Assembly (NCBI RefSeq): GCF_026967925.1
Contig: NZ_JAPVBI010000001.1
Location: forward strand, 558,001 to 622,000
Source: Modestobacter sp. VKM Ac-2985
GTDB lineage: Bacteria; Actinomycetota; Actinomycetes; Mycobacteriales; Geodermatophilaceae
Direction: 5' to 3'
Length of the DNA stretch: 64,000 nt
Part shown: piece after piece, positions 43,010 to 51,279 of the stretch
Position numbering within the stretch: position 1 is the first letter of the stretch
Layout: every line of letters begins with the position of its first letter
Program-made: the position numbers and the translations under genes
Notes under the pieces: model-generated
What the model was told of the DNA's origin: nothing
The model's input: only the letters and a program-made list of their open reading frames with translations
The model's database searches: none

Positions 43010-44011
43010 TCAGCGGTTCCGGCGGACCCCGAAGACGATGTCCTCCCAGGCGGGGATGCGGGCGCGCGGGTCCTCGGTCTCGCCGTCGAGCAACGTGCCC
43101 AGCACCGCGGTGTCCTGGCTGTCGGGGTCGACGGCGTCGTAGGCGCTGCGACGCGGGGGGCCGTCGGCCGGGCGCTCCTCGCCGGGGACGACGACGTCCT
43201 CGGCAGGCACCTCGTCGACGGGAGCGTCGTCGGGGAGGGACACGTCCTCGGGGAGCGCGTCGCCCGGGCCCGCCGTCCACGCCTCGTCGTCCGTCCCGGG
43301 GTCGTGTTCGGCGCCGTCGTCACCGGCCGCCTCGACCTCGGCGTCCTCCCCGTCATGCAGCACCGAGATCCCCCGGCGGGCGACCGGCGCGGCGGGCAGG
43401 CCGGCCGGGACGTCGGGGACCACCCGGACCAGCCGGGTGCCCTCGGCGAAGTCCATCGTCGCGGCGTCGACCGGGGTGACCGTGCGGGCGGGCAGGTCGT
43501 AGCTCCAGCGGGTGCTGCCGGACTTGTGGTCGGCCTCCCAGTCCGCCTGCACCTGCCAGGTGCCGTCCTCGGCGCGGTGGGCGTCCCAGCGGACGGCCTC
43601 CAGGTCGGCGCCGAGCAGCCGCAGCCGCTCGGACATGAAGTGCTCCAGGGGCACGCTGGGCGTGCCCTCGGACAGTCGCACCCGGGCACCGCGGGCCTGC
43701 TCGGCGACCCGGGCACGCTCCTGCAGCACCGGGTGGGCGAAGCGCATGATCCGCTCGACCCGGGTGCCGGAGGCGTGCGCCACCTGCTCGGGGGTCTCGC
43801 CGGCCCGGATCCGGGCCTGGATGACCCGCGGGGGCAGCTCGTGGGCCACCTCGGCCGGGGGCTGGGCCGGGGCGCCGGCACGCAGGAGCTGCCGCAGCCG
43901 GTCGTCCACGGGCAGCTCGAAGCGCCCGCCGTCGGTCGAGTCGGGCGCGTCCGCGGCGAGCACCAGGTGCGTGCCGTCCTCGGAGAGCGCCACGAGGCGC
44001 AGTGAGCGCAT
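43010..44011 (-). CDS. sepH: Septation protein SepH
   Basis: The 333-aa protein has the DUF3071/SepH N-terminal domain (MRSLRLVALSEDGTHLVLAA, GGRFELPVDDRLRQLLRAG) followed by the helix-turn-helix ELPPRVIQARIRAGETPEQVAHASGTRVERIMRFAHPVLQER split around residues 58-98. An acidic, disordered middle and a conserved C-terminal RIPAWEDIVFGVRRNR tail follow. SepH stimulates FtsZ polymerisation through the HTH region in Streptomyces and mycobacteria. ATG 44011 has CTGGAGG upstream. It is divergent from asnO. Confidence 0.9.
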   Translation of the reverse strand: MRSLRLVALSEDGTHLVLAADAPDSTDGGRFELPVDDRLRQLLRAGAPAQPPAEVAHELPPRVIQARIRAGETPEQVAHASGTRVERIMRFAHPVLQERARVAEQARGARVRLSEGTPSVPLEHFMSERLRLLGADLEAVRWDAHRAEDGTWQVQADWEADHKSGSTRWSYDLPARTVTPVDAATMDFAEGTRLVRVVPDVPAGLPAAPVARRGISVLHDGEDAEVEAAGDDGAEHDPGTDDEAWTAGPGDALPEDVSLPDDAPVDEVPAEDVVVPGEERPADGPPRRSAYDAVDPDSQDTAVLGTLLDGETEDPRARIPAWEDIVFGVRRNR

Positions 44012-44297
44012 GGGAGCGACCTCCAGGACGGTTCGGCGCAGTTCGCAGACCGACACAACGCTAACGGCGCACCCGCGGGCCCGCGCCGCCGACACGCCCG
44101 GTACGGCGCGTCGGCTCGACAGCGGCGCCGGAGAGCTCCTCGTGCTCACCGCCAGGCCCGGTCGCCGCGCCCCGTCGCAACGACCAGAATGGGCACCTCG
44201 GCAGCCTGCGGACCCTCGGCCACGTGCCGAGGGGGACGGCGGGACAGTGAGCCGGCGCAGCGCGGCGCCGCACCACAGGAACAGGGGAGGGGCGCAC

Positions 44298-46082
44298 GTG
44301 TGCGGCATCTCGGGTGAGGTCCGGTTCGACGGGGGCGTCGCCGACATGGCGGCGGTCAGCGCCATGTGCGACCAGCTGCAGCGACGGGGGCCGGACGGCT
44401 CCGGCGGCTGGCAGGCCGGGCCGGTCGCGCTCGGTCACCGGCGGCTGAAGATCATCGACCTGACCGACGCCGGCGCCCAGCCGATGGTCGACCCGGAGCT
44501 CGGGCTGACGATGGTCTTCAACGGGATCATCTACAACTACAAGGAGCTGCGCGCCGAGCTGCAGGGCGCCGGCTACCGCTTCTTCTCCACCTCCGACACC
44601 GAGGTGGTGCTCAAGGCCTACCACCGGTGGGGTGCGGCCTGCGTCGAGCGCTTCCTGGGCATGTTCGCCTTCGCCGTCGTCGAGCGGGACTCCGGCCGGG
44701 TGGTCCTGGCCCGCGACCGCTTCGGGATCAAGCCGCTGTACCTCAGCCGCGGGCCGGGGCGGGTGCGGTTCGCCTCCTCGCTGCCCGCGCTGGTGCGCGC
44801 CGGTGGCGTGGACACCAGCATCGACCCGGTCGCGCTGCACCACTACATGTCCTTCCACGCCGTCGTCCCGGCGCCGCGGACGATCCTGGCCGGGGTGGGC
44901 AAGCTGCCGCCGGCCACGGTGCGCACCTACGAGGCCGACGGCCGGGAGTCCGACTGGGAGTACTGGCGCCCGGTCCACGAGCGGCGGGCCGAGTTCGCCG
45001 GCCTCGACGCGGTCGAGTGGCAGGAGCGGGTGCTGGAGTCGCTGCGCGTGGCCGTGCGCCGGCGGATGGTCGCCGACGTCCCGGTGGGCGTGCTGCTGTC
45101 CGGGGGCATCGACTCGAGCCTCGTCGTCGGGCTGCTGGCCGAGGAGGGGCAGAAGGGGCTGGCCACGTTCTCCATCGGCTTCGAGGCCGTGGGCGAGCGG
45201 TCCGGTGACGAGTTCGCCTACTCCGACGTCGTCGCCGAGACCTTCGGCACCGACCACCACCGGCTGATGGTGCCCAGTGCCGACGTGCACGCCGGCCTCG
45301 ACGGCGCGGTCGCGGCGATGAGCGAGCCGCAGGTCAGCCACGACGCGGTCGCCTTCTACCTGCTCTCCCAGCAGGTCAGCCAGCACGTCAAGGTGGTGCA
45401 GAGCGGGCAGGGCGCCGACGAGGTGATGGCCGGCTACGACTGGTACCCGCCGCTGGACGGCGTCCCGGCCGAGGAGGCCGTCGACGCCTACGCGCGGGTC
45501 TTCGTCGACCGGTCGCACGCCGAGCTGACCACCCAGCTCGCCGACCGCTGGATGGTGACCGACGACGTCAGCCGGGCGCTGATCGCCGAGCACTTCGCCC
45601 GGCCCGGCGCGGACACCACCCTGGACAAGGCGCTGCGGCTGGACTCGACGATCATGCTGGTCGACGACCCGGTCAAGCGGGTCGACAACATGACGATGGC
45701 CTGGGGCCTGGAGGCCCGCGTGCCGTTCCTGGACCACGAGTTCGTGGAGCTGGCCGCCGCCGTCCCGCCGGAGCTCAAGCTGGCCCACGGCGGGAAGGGC
45801 GTGCTCAAGGACGCGGCCCGCTCGGTCATCCCCGCCGACGTGATCGACCGGCCGAAGGGCTACTTCCCGGTGCCGGCGATCACCGACCTGCACGGTGACT
45901 ACCTGGAGACGGTGCGCGCGGCGCTGCACGCACCGGAGGCCCGGGAACGCGGCCTGTTCCGCACCGACTACGTGGAACGGCTGCTCGCCGACCCGAACAG
46001 CCACCGCACCACGCTGGGTGCCAACCAGCTGTGGCAGGTCGGCCTGCTGGAGCTGTGGCTGCAGCGGCACGGCATCCGCTGA
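44298..46082 (+). CDS. N-acetylglutaminylglutamine amidotransferase homologue (AsnO / TIGR03104-like asparagine synthase)
   Basis: The 594-aa enzyme has an N-terminal glutamine amidotransferase class II domain with the nucleophile Cys2 (VCGISGEVRFDGG), RRGPDGSG and FNGIIYNYKELR, and a C-terminal asparagine synthase domain with the PP-loop LLSGGIDSSLVV near residue 268. Strings such as VSHDAVAFYLLSQQVSQHVKVVQSGQGADE and DNMTMAWGLEARVPFLDHEFVELA match the subgroup that amidates N-acetylglutaminylglutamine to NAGGN, an osmoprotectant. The expected dipeptide synthetase with GNAT and ATP-grasp domains is not in this window. AGGGGAGG precedes the GTG. Ordinary asparagine synthetase is less likely but possible. 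Confidence 0.85.
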   Translation: MCGISGEVRFDGGVADMAAVSAMCDQLQRRGPDGSGGWQAGPVALGHRRLKIIDLTDAGAQPMVDPELGLTMVFNGIIYNYKELRAELQGAGYRFFSTSDTEVVLKAYHRWGAACVERFLGMFAFAVVERDSGRVVLARDRFGIKPLYLSRGPGRVRFASSLPALVRAGGVDTSIDPVALHHYMSFHAVVPAPRTILAGVGKLPPATVRTYEADGRESDWEYWRPVHERRAEFAGLDAVEWQERVLESLRVAVRRRMVADVPVGVLLSGGIDSSLVVGLLAEEGQKGLATFSIGFEAVGERSGDEFAYSDVVAETFGTDHHRLMVPSADVHAGLDGAVAAMSEPQVSHDAVAFYLLSQQVSQHVKVVQSGQGADEVMAGYDWYPPLDGVPAEEAVDAYARVFVDRSHAELTTQLADRWMVTDDVSRALIAEHFARPGADTTLDKALRLDSTIMLVDDPVKRVDNMTMAWGLEARVPFLDHEFVELAAAVPPELKLAHGGKGVLKDAARSVIPADVIDRPKGYFPVPAITDLHGDYLETVRAALHAPEARERGLFRTDYVERLLADPNSHRTTLGANQLWQVGLLELWLQRHGIR

Positions 46083-46220
46083 CCTGAGGTGGCCGCGCTC
46101 ACGGCGCGGCGTGGAACAGCACCACGGGGGCATCTGCTGCACTCGGGGGCGAGGGACGGCGTGGTCCAGGCGGCCTCACCCCGACGCGCCGACCCACCGA
46201 TCCCCGACCGAGGAGGTGCC

Positions 46221-48077
46221 GTGACCGACGTGCTGCGCGAGGCAGGGCTCCCCACGGGGGTGCGCCTCGCCGTCGCCGAGATCGCCGGAGCGCCGGGCGC
46301 CTGGTGCCCCAGCCTGGCGCCGACGGGGGGCCGGGTCGCCTACGTCAGCGACCGCTCTGGCGTCCCCCGGCTGGAGGTCGCGGCGCTGGACCAGCAGACC
46401 CCGCCCGCGGTGCTGTCCGGTGCCGAGGAGGAGGTCGTCTCGGTCGCGTGGTCGCCGGACGGCGAGTGGCTGGCCTACCTGGTGAGCCCCGGCGGCTCCA
46501 TCTGCGCGCAGCTGTGGGCCGTGCGGCCCGACGGCACCGACCGGCACCTGGTCGCCGGGCAGGACCCACGCGCCACCGTCTTCGCCGGCGGGTGGACCGC
46601 CGGTGGCCACTACGTCTGCTCGATCGCCCCCGGGGACGGCCCGGGCGCCGACGTCGTCCTGGTCGACGTGGTCAGCGGTGCCCACCGCACCCTGGCCACC
46701 GGCGGCTTCCTCGCCGTCACCGCGGTCTCCGCGGACGAGCGGACCGTGCTCGCCCGGCGGGGTCCGCGCGGGCACCGGCACATCGTGCTGGTCGACGTCG
46801 CCACCGGCGTCCAACGGCGGGTCATCCCGCTCACCGCCCCCGGGGGCGGCGCCTCCGAGGACGGCCGGTTCGCCCCGGACGGCTCGGCGGTCTTCCTCCG
46901 CGCCGCCCTCCCGGCGCGGCCCGGGCTGCCACGCAGCGACCGCACGGGGCTGGTCCGCGTCCCGCTGGACGCCGACCGGCAGCCGGGCCCGGCCCAGGTG
47001 GTCCTCGCCCGCCCCGACGCCGACCTGGACTCCTACGCCGTGCGCGCCGACGGGACGGTGCTGTGCGTCTGGAACGCCGACGGGGTCACCGAGCTGGAGC
47101 TGCGGGACCTCACTGACGGCGGCCGGCTGCGTGCCGTCGCGCTGCCGCACCCGGTCATGCCCGGCTGGTCCCTGTCGGCCGACGGCGGGACGCTGCTCGC
47201 CGAGCTGACCGGCCCCACCTCCCCCCGGTCGCTGTGGTCGGTCCCGCTGGACCGCGACGGGGAGCCGGTGCCGCTGCCCAGCACGCCCCGCCACCCCGAC
47301 CCGCGCCTGCTGGTCACGCCGGTCCGGCTGCGTTACCCGGCCGCCGACGGGACCGAGCTGGACGGCTGGCTCTACACCCCGGCAGGGCTGGCCGGCCCCA
47401 ACCGGACGGTGGTGAGCTTCCACGGCGGCCCGGAGGGGCAGGAACGGCCGGACTACCACCCGGTGGCGCAGTCGCTGGTCGCAGCCGGGCTGACGGTCTT
47501 CGCGCCGAACGTGCGCGGCTCGGGCGGGTACGGCCGGGCGTTCATGGCCGCCGACGACCTCGCCGCCCGCGAGGAGTCGTTCACCGACGTCGTCGCCACC
47601 GTCGAGCACCTGGTGGCCGAGGGGATCGCGCTGCCCGGCCGGGTCGGTGCGCACGGCTGGTCCTACGGCGGCTACCTGACGCTGGTGGCGCTCACCCGCT
47701 GGCCGGACCTGTTCGCCGCCGGCGCGACGCTGGCCGGGATGAGCGACCTGCGCACCTTCTTCGCGGGCACCGAGCCGTGGATGGCCGCGGCCTCGGTCAC
47801 CGAGTACGGCGACCCGGTGACCGACCGGGACATGCTGGCCGCGATCTCCCCGATGACCGTGCTGGACCGGCTCCGGTCCCCGGTGCTGCTCACCCACGGC
47901 GACCGGGACACCAACGTGCCGGTGCTGGAGTCGATCCAGGCGCACCAGGAGCTGACCGCCCTCGGTGCCCCGGTCGAGCTGCTCCTCCTGCGGGGTGAGG
48001 GTCACACGATCGTGGGACGGGAGAACCTGCTGCACCTGTCGGAGCGGGTCGCGGAGTGGTTCGATCGCTGGCTGTGA
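46221..48077 (+). CDS. S9 family prolyl oligopeptidase / acylaminoacyl peptidase
   Basis: The 618-aa enzyme cleaves small peptides. An N-terminal beta-propeller (WD-like repeats with WSPDGEWLAYLV, about 30-370) is followed by an alpha/beta hydrolase domain with HGGPEGQERPDY (oxyanion region), catalytic serine in AHGWSYGGYLTL near 479, aspartate in THGDRDTNVP near 558 and histidine in GEGHTIVG near 594. No signal peptide, so cytoplasmic. GAGGAGGTG precedes GTG 46221. It follows asnO by 138 bp and is followed after 7 nt by the ATP-grasp gene. Confidence 0.88.
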   Translation: MTDVLREAGLPTGVRLAVAEIAGAPGAWCPSLAPTGGRVAYVSDRSGVPRLEVAALDQQTPPAVLSGAEEEVVSVAWSPDGEWLAYLVSPGGSICAQLWAVRPDGTDRHLVAGQDPRATVFAGGWTAGGHYVCSIAPGDGPGADVVLVDVVSGAHRTLATGGFLAVTAVSADERTVLARRGPRGHRHIVLVDVATGVQRRVIPLTAPGGGASEDGRFAPDGSAVFLRAALPARPGLPRSDRTGLVRVPLDADRQPGPAQVVLARPDADLDSYAVRADGTVLCVWNADGVTELELRDLTDGGRLRAVALPHPVMPGWSLSADGGTLLAELTGPTSPRSLWSVPLDRDGEPVPLPSTPRHPDPRLLVTPVRLRYPAADGTELDGWLYTPAGLAGPNRTVVSFHGGPEGQERPDYHPVAQSLVAAGLTVFAPNVRGSGGYGRAFMAADDLAAREESFTDVVATVEHLVAEGIALPGRVGAHGWSYGGYLTLVALTRWPDLFAAGATLAGMSDLRTFFAGTEPWMAAASVTEYGDPVTDRDMLAAISPMTVLDRLRSPVLLTHGDRDTNVPVLESIQAHQELTALGAPVELLLLRGEGHTIVGRENLLHLSERVAEWFDRWL

Positions 48078-48084
48078 GCCCGCG

Positions 48085-49569
48085 ATGACCGACGCCTCCG
48101 GCGTCTTCGCGCCCTACCCCGGCTCGGCACGCGATGAGGCGGTGGGCGCAGCAGGGTCGCTCCGGCCGGCCTACCGGCCCGTGCTGCAGGTGCTCGACGA
48201 GCTCGGCCCCGGCGGGATCAGCGCGCTCGTCGACGAGGTCGCCCGGGAACGCCGGGACCGCGGGGTGGTGGTCGGCGGCCACGTCGACGGCCGGTTGCAG
48301 GAGCGGCCGCTCCCGCTGTGCCCGGTGCCCCGCCTGCTCTCCGCCGCCGACTGGTCCTCCGTCGCCCGCGGCGCCGAGCAGCGGCACCGGGCGCTGAACG
48401 CCTTCCTCGCCGACGTCTACCGCCCGGCCGGGCGGCGGCGCACCGACCCCGACCGGCATGCTGAGGTGGTCCGCGCCGGCGTCGTGCCGGCATGGGTGGT
48501 CGCCGCCAGCCCGGGGCTCCGCGCCTCGGCGGCCGGCCTGGCCGCGCCGGGCCAGCCGCGGGTCACCGTCTCCGGGCTGGACCTGCGGCACGGCCCCGGC
48601 GGATGGGTGGCGGTCGCGGACGACCTGTCGACGCCCTCGGGCATCGGGCACGCGATCAGCGACCGGGTCAGCAGCCGGGCCGCGCTGCCGGAGCTGCACG
48701 CCGCGGCGGAGGCCGCGGGGCTCACCGACCCGGGCGAGGCGGTGCCGCTGCTGCGCGCGGCGCTGGCCGAGGCCGCGCCGCCGGCGTGCACCGGCACCCC
48801 CCAGCTGGCCCTGCTCTCCGAGGGGCCGCACAGCAGCAGCTGGTTCGAGCACCGGTTGCTGGCCGCGGCGATGGACGTCCCGATCGCCACGCCGGACACC
48901 CTCTGGCCGGCTCGCGGTGGCGGCGTGGCGGTGCAGGTGGACGGGCAGCGGCTGCGGGTCGACGTCCTCCACCGTCAGCTGGACGAGGCCGGGCTGGCCG
49001 CGCACCTGACCCCCAGCGGCGCGCCGCTGGACGCGCTGCTCGGTGCCGCGGTGCGGGCCGGGGAGCTGGCGCTGGCGAACGTCCCCGGCAACGGTGTGGC
49101 CGACGGCGAGGTCACCTACCGGTACGTGCCGGAGCTGATCCGCTTCTACCTCGGTGAGGAGCCGGTGCTGGACACCGTGCGCACCTGGCTGCTGGCCGAC
49201 GACGCCGACCTCGCCGAGGTGCGTGACCGGCTGCACGAACTGGTCGTGCGGCCGGTCGACGGGTACGGCGGTTCCGGGGTGGTGGTCGGGCCTCGCTGCT
49301 CCGCGGCCGAGCTCGCCGAGCTGCAGGCGGAGGTGGCGGCCACCCCGCACCGCTTCATCGCCCAGGAGCCGGTCGACGGCTCCACGGTGCCCACCGTCGT
49401 CGACGGCGCCCTCGTGCCGCGGGCCGCCGGCCTGCGGGTGTTCACCGTCGCCGGGTCCACCACCCGGGCACTGCCCGCGCCGTGGACCCGGGTGGCGCCC
49501 GTGGAGGGCCCCGCCGCGCTGGACGGCCCGTACGGGAGCAAGGACACCTGGCTCCTGCCGCCGTCCTGA
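48085..49569 (+). CDS. Circularly permuted ATP-grasp protein (CP_ATPgrasp_1 / DUF404-407 type)
   Basis: The 494-aa protein fits the permuted ATP-grasp family: an N-terminal domain with YRPVLQVLDELGPGGISALVDEV and PLPLCPVPRLLSAADW, a central PQLALLSEGPHSSSWFEHRLLAAAMD, and a C-terminal VVRPVDGYGGSGVVVG loop (ATP site) with SKDTWLLPPS ending. The family is thought to ligate carboxylates to amines, making peptide bonds. It usually sits with a DUF403 alpha-E protein and a transglutaminase; neither is here. Placement after the peptidase and asnO suggests a peptide ligase in that set. Start at ATG 48085, 7 nt after the previous stop. Confidence 0.82.
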   Translation: MTDASGVFAPYPGSARDEAVGAAGSLRPAYRPVLQVLDELGPGGISALVDEVARERRDRGVVVGGHVDGRLQERPLPLCPVPRLLSAADWSSVARGAEQRHRALNAFLADVYRPAGRRRTDPDRHAEVVRAGVVPAWVVAASPGLRASAAGLAAPGQPRVTVSGLDLRHGPGGWVAVADDLSTPSGIGHAISDRVSSRAALPELHAAAEAAGLTDPGEAVPLLRAALAEAAPPACTGTPQLALLSEGPHSSSWFEHRLLAAAMDVPIATPDTLWPARGGGVAVQVDGQRLRVDVLHRQLDEAGLAAHLTPSGAPLDALLGAAVRAGELALANVPGNGVADGEVTYRYVPELIRFYLGEEPVLDTVRTWLLADDADLAEVRDRLHELVVRPVDGYGGSGVVVGPRCSAAELAELQAEVAATPHRFIAQEPVDGSTVPTVVDGALVPRAAGLRVFTVAGSTTRALPAPWTRVAPVEGPAALDGPYGSKDTWLLPPS

Positions 49570-49578
49570 GCCCGTGGG

Positions 49579-49595
49579 CGGTCCGGCAGGGACCG
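49579..49595. terminator. Small bidirectional hairpin between converging operons
   Basis: CGGTCC (49579-49584) pairs with GGACCG (49590-49595) around a 5-nt loop, between the stop of the ATP-grasp gene and that of the galE-like gene. The stem is short. Confidence 0.5.
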
Positions 49596-49600
49596 ACCGC

Positions 49601-50572
49601 TCACCGCGGTTGGAGCAGGCGCCAGGCGGTCCAGGCGCTGGTGACCATGTCCCGCAGGTCGCGTCGCGCGCGGAAGCCGAGCTCCCGCTCGATCCGGTCG
49701 ACCGCGGCCACGACACGGGCCGGGTCCCCGGGCCGGCGGGCGGCGACGACCGGCGTGGTGTCCGCGCCGGTCACGTCCGCGATGACGCGGAGGACGTCGC
49801 GCACGCTGCAACCGGCCCCGGTGCCCACGTTGTAGGTGCCGCCGGGCGAGCCGGCGCTCAGCGCCCGCGCCGCGGCCAGGTGGGCGGCGGCGATGTCGGA
49901 GACGTGCACGTAGTCCCGGACGCCGGTGCCGTCGGGGGTGGCGTGGTCGTCGCCGAACACCACCGGGGGGTCGCCGGCGTCCAGGGCGGCGAAGACCATC
50001 GGCACCAGGTTGGCCGCGCCGGTGTCCCCGAGCCGGGGGTGCGCGGCGCCGGCCACGTTGAAGTAGCGCAGCGAGGTGGCGGCCAGCCCGTGCGCGGTGG
50101 CGCAGTCGCGCAGCACCCACTCGCTGATGAGCTTCGTCTGCCCGTAGGGCGAGAGCGGGAGGCACGGCGTGTCCTCGGTGACCGGGTCGGCGTCCGGGGC
50201 GCCGTAGACCGCGGCGCTGCTGGAGAACACGAACCGGCTCACCCCCGTGGCCCGGCAGCTCTCCAGCAGGGCGACCAGGCCCTCGACGTTCTCCGCGAAG
50301 TACCGGAGCGGATCGGCCACCGACTCCGCGACCGCCTTCTTGCCGGCCACGTGCACCACGCCCTGCACCGCGTGCTCGCGCAGCACCCGGCGGACCAGGC
50401 CACGGTCGCGGACCGACCCGACCTCCAGCGGGACCTCGGGCAGCCCGTCGAGCCTGCCGGCGTCGCCGCTGGACAGGTCGTCGAGCACCACCAGGCGCTC
50501 GCCCGCGGCGGCCATCGCGTGCACCACGTGTGCGCCGATGTAGCCGGCGCCGCCGGTGACCAGCCAGGTCAT
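49601..50572 (-). CDS. UDP-glucose 4-epimerase-like SDR enzyme (GalE type)
   Basis: The 323-aa protein is a short-chain dehydrogenase/reductase of the extended type: NAD motif TGGAGYIGAHV near residue 5, catalytic SSSAAVYG near 118 with YGQTK (Tyr-x-x-x-Lys) near 143, then LRYFNVAGAAHPRLGD, typical of GalE. It probably epimerises a UDP-sugar donor for the glycosyltransferase encoded two genes upstream. It is the last gene of the ten-gene operon and overlaps the PIG-L gene (ATGA). Confidence 0.88.
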   Translation of the reverse strand: MTWLVTGGAGYIGAHVVHAMAAAGERLVVLDDLSSGDAGRLDGLPEVPLEVGSVRDRGLVRRVLREHAVQGVVHVAGKKAVAESVADPLRYFAENVEGLVALLESCRATGVSRFVFSSSAAVYGAPDADPVTEDTPCLPLSPYGQTKLISEWVLRDCATAHGLAATSLRYFNVAGAAHPRLGDTGAANLVPMVFAALDAGDPPVVFGDDHATPDGTGVRDYVHVSDIAAAHLAAARALSAGSPGGTYNVGTGAGCSVRDVLRVIADVTGADTTPVVAARRPGDPARVVAAVDRIERELGFRARRDLRDMVTSAWTAWRLLQPR

Positions 50573-51279
50573 GCCCGGACCGCCAGCACGTCCAGCGCCG
50601 CCGACCCCGCCAGCAGCACCTCCGGCAGGTCGGCCAGCGCGGCGGCCATGCCGGCCTCGCCGCCGAACTGGAAGCCCAGCTGGCTGGCGTAGCACGCGCA
50701 GGCCTCGGCCCGCCGGGCCGGCACCTGGGGCAGCTCCACAGGGGAGAGGCCCGCGGGCAGCGCCTCCCCGGGGACGGCGTCGGGCCGGCGGAGCACGTAG
50801 GGGCTGTCCCGCCACCACAGCGTGGGCCGGTCCAGCGCTGCCACCGCGCGCAGCACCTGGAGGTGGTCCACGTGCGCGCCGAGGGCCTGCGGGGCCAGCC
50901 ACAGGTCGGCGTCCCGACCGGCGAGCTGCGCCGCGACCTCGCGCCAGACGTCGTCGCCGGGGTGCACGCCGGCGAAGAGGTCCGGCGCGCTGGTGTAGCC
51001 GCGGTGCGGGGCCTCGGGCAGGTCCAGGTCGACCGCCGTCGCGTCCAGCACGGCCATCGCCGCGGCGTTCTCCGCCCGGCGCAGGGCCAGGTAGTCGACG
51101 TCGGCGGGCAGGCCCTTGTCCAGCTGGCAGGCCAGCGCGAAGCCGGTGGGGTCGGGCACGCTGCGGGTGAAGCAGGTGACCACGGTGACGTCGTGACCCG
51201 CGTCGGCGAGCCCGGCCAGGGTCGCCCCGGCGGAGAAGGCGGCGTCGTCCAGGTGCGGGCTGACCGCGAGCACGCGCAT
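50569..51279 (-). CDS. PIG-L family N-acetyl-sugar deacetylase
   Basis: The 236-aa enzyme has SPHLDDAAFSAGA near residue 7, the zinc-binding H-x-D-D motif, and ALGAHVDHLQVLRAV with the second His-x-x-His group near 130. PIG-L/LmbE enzymes deacetylate N-acetylglucosaminyl compounds, for example MshB in mycothiol synthesis. In this operon it should remove an acetyl group from the product of the glycosyltransferase gene upstream, whose stop codon it overlaps (TGATG). Confidence 0.88.
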   Translation of the reverse strand: MRVLAVSPHLDDAAFSAGATLAGLADAGHDVTVVTCFTRSVPDPTGFALACQLDKGLPADVDYLALRRAENAAAMAVLDATAVDLDLPEAPHRGYTSAPDLFAGVHPGDDVWREVAAQLAGRDADLWLAPQALGAHVDHLQVLRAVAALDRPTLWWRDSPYVLRRPDAVPGEALPAGLSPVELPQVPARRAEACACYASQLGFQFGGEAGMAAALADLPEVLLAGSAALDVLAVRA

